From Claveliimonas stercoravium (lineage in GTDB: Bacteria; Bacillota; Clostridia; Lachnospirales; Lachnospiraceae), in contig DWZW01000084.1 in NCBI GenBank assembly GCA_019117345.1, positions 1 through 5,187 of the forward strand: DNA of 5,187 bases, written 5' to 3'. The notes below the pieces were generated by a model. The model was given only the letters and a program-made list of their open reading frames with translations. It was not told the origin of the DNA and searched no databases. Within the stretch, counting starts at the first letter, position 1. The number at the start of each line of letters is the position of its first letter. Of this stretch, positions 1 through 4,062 are shown piece by piece. The translations under genes were made by a program, and so were the position numbers.

Positions 1-548
1 AGAAATATGTCAAGTGCGATAAAGCAGTATTCCTGGAGAAGATTGACTGCAAGCCCTGTGTCGGAACTTTGGGAAAAATGGTGGATATAGTCATCCGGGA
101 AATTTTGAAATTCGCCAGGGCTCTTCTCATATAAAACAACGGTGTACACCTTCTGTATATCCCGGTAGCTGAAGCCTTTTCCCCGCTCGCCTCTTACTCT
201 CTTATACTGCCGCAGGAGAAGATCCGCGGAATAACAGGCGCTTCTTTGTCCTGGAAAACGGTAGCCCATCTTCTGCACTTCTACATTGGCTATACTGTGA
301 TCCTCCATCTCCACCACAATGTCCATCACCACCAGGGAGCTCTCGTCCGCGATCCTGGCAGAGTCGTTGGGGATAACCTTCAAAATTTTCACCTGCTGCC
401 CCAGCACAAGTGACAGAAATTCCTCCAGTCTTTGCTCTTCGCTCCATCCCAGATACACGTCAGAGAGCCTCTCATCCTCAAAGATCACTTCCAGCATCTC
501 TCTGCGCGTGCGTATCATGGGAAAATACTTCTGTAAAATACCAGCCAT
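1..548 (-). CDS. PD-(D/E)XK nuclease family protein (Rpn/PDDEXK_2 transposase-like), 3' end outside window
   Basis: An open frame starts at ATG 548-546 and runs 182 codons to the window edge without a stop, so the C-terminus is missing. A GGAGG box lies 7 nt before this ATG. The N-terminus reads MAGILQKYFPMIRTRREM. Around residues 73-93 it has the core of a PD-(D/E)XK fold: a hydrophobic strand ending in Asp76 (LVVMDIVVEM), a turn, then a second strand NVEVQK with Glu90 and Gln92. This D...ExQ pattern is typical of the PDDEXK_2 / Rpn group, which is annotated as 'PD-(D/E)XK nuclease family transposase'. Characterised Rpn members are DNA endonucleases that raise recombination. A conserved-looking YRFPGQRSACYSADLL segment follows at 96-111, then a YRDIQKVYTVVLYE strand at 128-141, both usual for the group. 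It is preceded by the 149-bp repeat and a candidate promoter. No terminal inverted repeats were seen, so nothing here shows that it moves itself. The family call is fairly sure; its activity is inferred. Confidence 0.85.
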   Translation of the reverse strand, partial: MAGILQKYFPMIRTRREMLEVIFEDERLSDVYLGWSEEQRLEEFLSLVLGQQVKILKVIPNDSARIADESSLVVMDIVVEMEDHSIANVEVQKMGYRFPGQRSACYSADLLLRQYKRVRGERGKGFSYRDIQKVYTVVLYEKSPGEFQNFPDDYIHHFSQSSDTGLAVNLLQEYCFIALDIF

Positions 549-580
549 CCATTTCCCTCCATACTTTTCTTCTGTGTTTC

Positions 581-729
581 ATTTTTCAGTTCCATTCATT
601 TACGGGTACAGTTTCCGATGTGGAAATTCCGAAAATGAGAAAGCCTCTGGGGCTTTTAGATCGTCTCCCTTGACAGGAGAACTGTTCTGGCGGAAGACAT
701 CCGCCGATGTAACATATAAGATAACATAA
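581..729 (-). repeat. 149-bp direct repeat, copy 1 (putative structured leader of the nuclease gene)
   Basis: This copy matches 1525-1672 in the same orientation with about 143 of 149 positions identical (five substitutions and one single-base indel by eye). In the direction of the genes it could form four small hairpins in a row: 705-689 (GGCGGA/TCCGCC), 680-664 (TCTCC/GGAGA), 656-640 (AAAGCC/GGCTTT) and 626-612 (TTTCC/GGAAA). An alternative stem, ACATC/GATGT at 710-697, excludes the first. A 14-codon mini-ORF (MSSARTVLLSRETI) occupies 700-656. The repeat ends 33 nt before the nuclease start codon and fills most of the 246-nt gap after the antitoxin gene. I see no match to a riboswitch that I know. 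It may be a leader RNA or simply a dispersed intergenic repeat. Confidence 0.9.
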
Positions 730-746
730 TTTTGCTCAGACTGCAA
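718..746 (-). promoter_or_regulatory. Candidate promoter for the PD-(D/E)XK gene
   Basis: Read on the minus strand, TTGCAG (746-741) and TATCTT (723-718) are separated by 17 bp, a sigma-A-like arrangement. The -10 lies inside the 149-bp repeat, while the -35 lies outside it in unrelated sequence. The other repeat copy has the same -10, with TTGTTA at the same 17-bp distance. A start near A710 would give a 5' leader of about 160 nt before the nuclease start codon. Both boxes match consensus only moderately, so the support comes mainly from the shared arrangement. Confidence 0.5.
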
Positions 747-794
747 GTATTTCCCCGGATTATACGTTCCAGTTTTTATCATACACAACACGCA

Positions 795-1103
795 TCACTG
801 GACAAAGGGAAATTCCCTTGTCAGCTGCGGGTCCTTCTCCAGCATGGAGAGAAGTCTGCTGGCCGGACCGGAAGGATGATTTCTGCCTCTCTCCCACGCC
901 TCCACTGCCTTGACAGAGACTCCCATATAACCTGCAAACAATTTCTGTGACATTCCGGTTTTCTGACGTATACTTTTAATTTCCGCAGAAGAGTATATTT
1001 TTACAGGAGTGATAGTCACAACACGACGCTGCAGTTTTGGTCTCCTGGTATCATCTACTGCCTCAGATAATCCAGCCATAATGCTGTTATATACTTCGCT
1101 CAT
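795..1103 (-). CDS. HTH antitoxin of a HigB2/RelE-type toxin-antitoxin pair
   Basis: This is a 102-residue protein beginning MSEVYNSIMAGL, in the style of HigA2/NadS antitoxins. The N-terminal part (about 1-35) probably wraps the toxin. An XRE-type helix-turn-helix covers about residues 38-90, with the recognition region MSQKLFAGYMGVSVKAVEAW at 51-70. It should neutralise the upstream-encoded toxin and, with it, repress the operon promoter. I chose the ATG at 1103 because GAGGAG (1117-1112) lies 8 nt before it. An in-frame ATG at 1121, overlapping the toxin stop as ATGA, would add MRGDQS but has no good ribosome site. With the 1103 start, the gap after the toxin stop is 14 nt, so the genes are translationally close. 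The HTH call is secure; the pairing is inferred from adjacency and family. No convincing intrinsic terminator follows it. Confidence 0.88.
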   Translation of the reverse strand: MSEVYNSIMAGLSEAVDDTRRPKLQRRVVTITPVKIYSSAEIKSIRQKTGMSQKLFAGYMGVSVKAVEAWERGRNHPSGPASRLLSMLEKDPQLTREFPFVQ

Positions 1104-1117
1104 ACTTTGGTCTCCTC

Positions 1118-1459
1118 TCATTGTCCCATAAGTGACTGTTCAAGACTCTGGATCATTTTTCTGATACTGTTCCTCTCAGCTGCTGTCAGATTATCCTTGC
1201 CTTTCTTTTCATATATTGTAATAAAATAGACTATGCCCACACTGGGAAAGTCAACATAGCACACTCTGGCGCTGCGGCTTTTTCCTCTTCCCACAAAAGC
1301 AAAACGCATTTTCCTCAGCTTCCCTGTCCCCCGAATCACGGAACCGGCTTTTGGATCTGACAGTATCTCATATTCCAGTCTGCGCAGATCGTCATCATTT
1401 AATCCAAGGTTATCCCAGTGTCTTGAAAATTCTGCCGTTTGTATAAAGGTTCTCGTCAT
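1118..1459 (-). CDS. HigB2/RelE-family toxin (putative ribosome-dependent mRNA interferase)
   Basis: A 113-residue basic protein with the layout of the RelE/HigB2 family (about 110 residues), so it looks full length. The family hallmark is seen at about 36-69: PKAGSVIRGTGKLRKMRF, then GRGKSRSARVCYV. A hydrophobic strand and YEKKGKDNLTAAE follow at about 77-95, which match the C-terminal 'LTIYxKxxxxDLT' part of HigB2-like toxins. Characterised relatives cleave mRNA on the ribosome and arrest growth. The more usual Gly-Gly before the conserved Arg is replaced here by SRSAR. The start at 1459 has AAGGAG (1473-1468) 8 nt upstream. The toxin is encoded first, as in higBA operons, and the HTH antitoxin follows directly. 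Cleavage activity is inferred from the family and is not visible in the sequence. Confidence 0.88.
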   Translation of the reverse strand: MTRTFIQTAEFSRHWDNLGLNDDDLRRLEYEILSDPKAGSVIRGTGKLRKMRFAFVGRGKSRSARVCYVDFPSVGIVYFITIYEKKGKDNLTAAERNSIRKMIQSLEQSLMGQ

Positions 1460-1475
1460 GCAGATTTCTCCTTAC

Positions 1476-1504
1476 AATATACCCTATTAAGTAGGGGTTG
1501 TCAA
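1476..1504 (-). promoter_or_regulatory. Toxin-antitoxin operon promoter
   Basis: Minus-strand TTGACA (1504-1499) and TATATT (1481-1476) are separated by exactly 17 bp, a near-perfect sigma-A promoter. It lies just upstream of the toxin gene and outside the 149-bp repeat. The expected start, about 7 nt after the -10, falls near 1469, inside the AAGGAG ribosome site (1473-1468). The 5' leader would then be only about 10 nt and the toxin ribosome site would be cut. Confidence 0.82.
1482..1496. promoter_or_regulatory. Palindromic operator in the toxin-antitoxin promoter
   Basis: CCCTATTAAGTAGGG has arms CCCTA/TAGGG around a 5-bp centre and sits between the -35 and -10. This is where an HTH antitoxin would be expected to bind and block RNA polymerase. 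Binding is inferred from position and symmetry. Confidence 0.65.
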
Positions 1505-1524
1505 TGTCAGCAAAAAAACCGACT

Positions 1525-1672
1525 ATTTTTCAGTTCCATTCATTTACGGGTACAGTTTCCGATGTGGAAATTCCGAAAATGAGAAAGCCCCTGAGCTTTT
1601 AGATCGTCTCCCTTGACAGGAGAACTGTTCTGGCAGAAGACATCCGCCGATGTAATATACAAGATAACATAA
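1525..1672 (-). repeat. 149-bp direct repeat, copy 2 (upstream of the toxin-antitoxin pair)
   Basis: This is the second copy of the element at 581-729, one base shorter. The four hairpins recur at 1648-1632, 1623-1607, 1599-1584 and 1570-1556. The first now has a G-U pair in place of G-C (TCTGCC for TCCGCC). The third keeps six pairs through a U-G closing pair despite an indel and two substitutions (AAAGCT, loop CAGG, GGCTTT). The mini-ORF MSSARTVLLSRETI (1643-1599) is unchanged apart from a silent TCC-to-TCT change. The copy lies between the ntp terminator and the toxin promoter. A transcript starting in it would reach the toxin gene with an intact ribosome site. Confidence 0.9.
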
Positions 1673-1689
1673 AAATCGGGGGATAACAA
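1661..1689 (-). promoter_or_regulatory. Candidate upstream promoter in repeat copy 2
   Basis: Minus-strand TTGTTA (1689-1684) and TATCTT (1666-1661) are 17 bp apart. The -10 belongs to the repeat and is shared with copy 1. The -35 lies in the 3' arm of the ntp terminator hairpin. A start near A1653 would give a leader of about 194 nt ahead of the toxin. It is weaker than the promoter at 1504-1476, and the overlap with the terminator makes the -35 less certain. Confidence 0.42.
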
Positions 1690-1718
1690 CCATTTTGGTA
1701 AAATCGCTGTCATCTCCC
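1671..1718 (-). terminator. Intrinsic terminator of the ntp operon
   Basis: On the minus strand, positions 1718-1678 form a long hairpin: two 19-nt arms with 15 Watson-Crick pairs, two G-U pairs and two mismatches, and a 3-nt ACC loop. It is followed by GATTTTT, giving a T-tract at 1675-1671. It lies 16 nt beyond the ntpD stop codon, which is the expected place for the end of the ATPase operon. Confidence 0.85.
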
Positions 1719-1734
1719 GGATTATCCGTGCTTT

Positions 1735-2358
1735 TTATCCTGCTTTCTGTTTCCTTCTCTTGATCACCTTCAGCCTTGTGAATTCCTCCCTCTCCTTCTC
1801 CTCCAGTGCATTGGTGATATCATGCACAAGGGTAGTGTACATGGGAATGGTGATATTCTGAAGAGCGTTGGCCCTCTTCTGGGTCTTTTTGATATTGCTG
1901 GCAAGGCGGTAGGCTGCATTCTCTACCATGGAAAGCTTCACTGTCAGATCTTTCACCTTGCGGAAAGCATCCACTGCCCTGTCTACCGACTCCCTTGTGG
2001 TGCTGAAAGCGTAGGTAGGTACCGGCGTCTGAGGCGTATATTTTACATGGGGAATTTCCGTCCCCATGATACTTCTCGTCTGGATCACAATGGAGTCCTC
2101 GATAGGCACTGTGTAGGCGATCTGGGAGACCAGACTGATCCCGTTCTCGATATTGGCTTTCTGCAGACACTGATAGGCGTACGTGAACGTGCTGTCAATC
2201 TCCTCCTGGATGCTGCGGGCCTGGTCGATCAGATCCATCAGCTCACGGATGAGAATGTTGCGCTTTTTATCCATGAGCTCATAGCCCTGCCGGGCAAGGG
2301 CCAGAGAATTTTTAGCCAGCATTAAGTTGCCTTTTGTCGGAAATGTGCGGGGATCCAT
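1735..2358 (-). CDS. ntpD: V-type ATP synthase/ATPase subunit D (central rotor shaft)
   Basis: A 207-residue protein of normal family length. It begins MDPRTFPTKGNLMLAKNSLA, with the family signature PTKGNLMLAKNSLALARQG at 7-25 and RANALQNITIP at 162-172. The N- and C-terminal parts (about 10-70 and 125-205) are charged and helical and should form the long antiparallel coiled coil of the shaft that turns inside the A3B3 head. The middle (about 75-120) is the short globular part. The tail is very basic (VIKRRKQKAG). The start at 2358 has GGGAGG (2370-2365) 6 nt upstream. It is the last gene of the operon and is followed by a strong terminator. It sits 255 nt after ntpB, a long gap for subunits of one complex. 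Confidence 0.97.
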   Translation of the reverse strand: MDPRTFPTKGNLMLAKNSLALARQGYELMDKKRNILIRELMDLIDQARSIQEEIDSTFTYAYQCLQKANIENGISLVSQIAYTVPIEDSIVIQTRSIMGTEIPHVKYTPQTPVPTYAFSTTRESVDRAVDAFRKVKDLTVKLSMVENAAYRLASNIKKTQKRANALQNITIPMYTTLVHDITNALEEKEREEFTRLKVIKRRKQKAG

Positions 2359-2417
2359 GAAATTCCTCCCTTCTTGGTTTATTCTATCCTGCTGTCCGGG
2401 CGGAGCGCTGCCGGAAT

Positions 2418-2488
2418 GGCACTGTCACCAGGTACAGCAATGCCATCCGCAGGGGCGGTACTGTCGCCAGGTACAGCAATGCCATCCG
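2418..2488. repeat. Tandem-like direct repeat with 39-bp period, two copies
   Basis: Two 32-bp copies, 2418-2449 and 2457-2488, differ at two positions and are separated by 7 bp. Each contains AGGTACAGCAATGCCATCCG. A shorter match, AAGGTACAG, recurs at 2539-2547. The period is a multiple of three and reads on the minus strand as a repeated DGIAVPGDS peptide, but there is no ribosome site or family match. The repeat runs into the 5' arm of the hairpin at 2484-2518. Confidence 0.88.
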
Positions 2489-2518
2489 AGGGAACGCCCT
2501 CCAGCCGTTCCCTCGGAT
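2484..2518 (-). other. Perfect 13-bp-stem hairpin between ntpB and ntpD
   Basis: ATCCGAGGGAACG and its exact complement flank a 9-nt loop. Three more pairs (GCC/GGC) can be added across a 3-nt bulge. No T-tract follows on either strand, so it is not an ordinary intrinsic terminator. Inside an operon transcript it could stabilise or direct processing of the mRNA, or slow transcription between ntpB and ntpD. The role is inferred. Confidence 0.8.
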
Positions 2519-2546
2519 GATGGCGGAGCGCCATATGCAAGGTACA

Positions 2547-2586
2547 GGAAAACGTACGGACAAATAAATTTGTCCTTCCTTTTTCC
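2547..2586 (-). other. Second intergenic hairpin downstream of ntpB
   Basis: The inner stem GGACAAAT/ATTTGTCC (2558-2575) is perfect. A further GGAAAA/TTTTCC stem can form outside a symmetrical 5x5 internal loop. It lies 27 nt beyond the ntpB stop codon. There is a short TTTT after the inner stem on the minus strand, but five bases of GTACG intervene, so terminator function is doubtful. Confidence 0.65.
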
Positions 2587-2613
2587 CGCACCTTGCGCAT
2601 TGCTTATCCGTTG

Positions 2614-4044
2614 TCACATATTTGCGATAGAGCCGGGGCTGGCGCTTGTGGTGACGCCTTCGTCCCGCTTTGTGGGATGATAGTATTTGTCCAGTATTTT
2701 TGTATCCACACGGTCCAGCTCCTCTTTCGGAAGGCGGCCTAAAAGTTCCCATCCAAGGTTCAGTGTCTCCTCGATGGTCCGGTTTTCCTCGTGCCCCTGG
2801 CCGATGTACTTCTCTTCAAATTCTTTTCCAAAGGCCAGATACTCCTTGTCAATGGGGGACAGCTCATCCTCGCCGATGACAGAGGCCAGGTTGCGGGCAT
2901 CTCCTACTTTTGCGTAGGCGGAAAAGAGCTGGTTCGCCAGATCCTGGTGGTCCTCCCTTGTAAAGCCTGCTCCGATGCCGTCTTTCATAAGACGGGACAG
3001 TGAGGGCAGCACACTGATGGGCGGATAGATGGACTGGCCGTTTAAGTTCCGGTCCAGCACGATCTGCCCCTCTGTGATGTAGCCGGTCAGATCCGGGATA
3101 GGATGGGTAATATCATCGTTTGGCATGGTCAGGATAGGGATCTGGGTCACAGATCCGCTCACTCCCTGTACAATCCCCGCCCTCTCGTAGATGGAGGCAA
3201 GCTCGCTGTACAGATAGCCGGGATACCCTTTTCTGCTGGGGATCTCTCCTTTTGATGAGGACACCTCACGCATGGCCTCTGCAAAGGAGGTCATATCCGT
3301 CAGTATGACAAGGATGTGCATATTCTGTTCAAAGGCCAGGTACTCGGCCACGGTGAGCGCCACCTTTGGCGTGATGAGACGCTCCACCACCGGGTCGTTG
3401 GCAAGATTGAGGAACATGGCCACGTGGTCCGCCACGCCGCTCTCCTCAAAGGTCCTGCGGAAGAAATCCGCCACATCATGTTTTACGCCCATGGCGGCAA
3501 ACACGATGGCAAATTCTTCGTCAGAGTCCTCCCCCAGAGAGGCCTGCTTCACGATCTGCGCCGCAAGCTGGTCGTGGGGAAGACCGTTGCCGGAAAAAAT
3601 AGGCAGCTTCTGTCCCCGGATCAGAGTGGTCAGCCCATCGATGGCGGAAATGCCGGTGCGGATATAGTTCCTCGGGTACTCTCTTTTTACCGGGTTGAGG
3701 GGCAGGCCGTTTACATCCCGCTTCAGTTTTGAGACAATGGGCCCCAGGTCGTCGATGGGCTGCCCGATGCCATTGAAGGTACGTCCCAGCATGTCTTTTG
3801 ACAGGGCGATCTCCATGGGATGCCCGGTAAGGCGGGTATGGGTGTTTTTTAGAGACATATTCTCCGATCCCTCAAACACCTGGATCACGGCCTTGTCCTC
3901 GTACAATTCAATGATGCGGCCGATGCGCCGCTCATTTCCGTTTATGACAAACTCCACGATCTCATCGAAGAAGGCGTCCTGCAGCCCCTCCAGCGCGATC
4001 AGAGGGCCGTTGATACTGCTAAGTCCAAGATATTCTATTGGCAT
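2614..4044 (-). CDS. ntpB: V-type ATP synthase/ATPase subunit B (non-catalytic head subunit)
   Basis: A 476-residue protein beginning MPIEYLGLSSINGPLIALEG. The N-terminal beta-barrel covers about 1-75. The nucleotide-binding-like domain follows, with RTGISAIDGLTTLIRGQKLP at 129-148 and the B-subunit signature SGNGLPHDQLAAQI at 151-164, which replaces a canonical P-loop. SGSVTQIPILTMPNDDITHP is at 296-315 and SLSRLMKDGIG, with the conserved Arg351, at 348-358. The C-terminal helical domain ends near DKYYHP (452-457). B alternates with A in the head and completes the ATP site at the interface. The tail of about 18 residues after KYYHP (TKRDEGVTTSASPGSIANM) seems longer than usual and abuts the repeat-rich spacer. 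The start at 4044 has a strong GGGAGGAG (4058-4051) and lies 18 nt after the ntpA stop. Confidence 0.97.
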   Translation of the reverse strand: MPIEYLGLSSINGPLIALEGLQDAFFDEIVEFVINGNERRIGRIIELYEDKAVIQVFEGSENMSLKNTHTRLTGHPMEIALSKDMLGRTFNGIGQPIDDLGPIVSKLKRDVNGLPLNPVKREYPRNYIRTGISAIDGLTTLIRGQKLPIFSGNGLPHDQLAAQIVKQASLGEDSDEEFAIVFAAMGVKHDVADFFRRTFEESGVADHVAMFLNLANDPVVERLITPKVALTVAEYLAFEQNMHILVILTDMTSFAEAMREVSSSKGEIPSRKGYPGYLYSELASIYERAGIVQGVSGSVTQIPILTMPNDDITHPIPDLTGYITEGQIVLDRNLNGQSIYPPISVLPSLSRLMKDGIGAGFTREDHQDLANQLFSAYAKVGDARNLASVIGEDELSPIDKEYLAFGKEFEEKYIGQGHEENRTIEETLNLGWELLGRLPKEELDRVDTKILDKYYHPTKRDEGVTTSASPGSIANM

Positions 4045-4062
4045 ACTTCTCTCCTCCCTCTT

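Noticed and set aside
319..729. 136-codon plus-strand ORF ending at the repeat edge
   Set aside because: It is antisense to the PD-(D/E)XK gene, whose motifs are clear, and its 3' part is simply the repeat read on the other strand.
1..729. Insertion sequence, because of the 'transposase-family' PD-(D/E)XK gene
   Set aside because: No terminal inverted repeats or target-site duplications are visible, and the gene's 3' side is outside the window.
600..791. 63-codon minus-strand ORF starting just after the antitoxin stop
   Set aside because: It crosses the 149-bp repeat in a frame broken by the indel between copies, has no ribosome site, and resembles no known family.
2418..2488. CRISPR-like repeat-spacer unit
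   Set aside because: Only two copies separated by 7 bp, no spacers of normal length, and no cas genes.
2379..2600. 73-codon minus-strand ORF with repeated DGIAVPGDS peptide
   Set aside because: The 13-residue repeat follows from the 39-bp DNA period. There is no ribosome site, and the frame runs through both large hairpins.
2384..2752. 122-codon minus-strand ORF with a CARCGKK zinc-ribbon-like piece
   Set aside because: Its first part overlaps ntpB in another frame and its tail is the 39-bp repeat; the single CxxC is not enough to support a domain.
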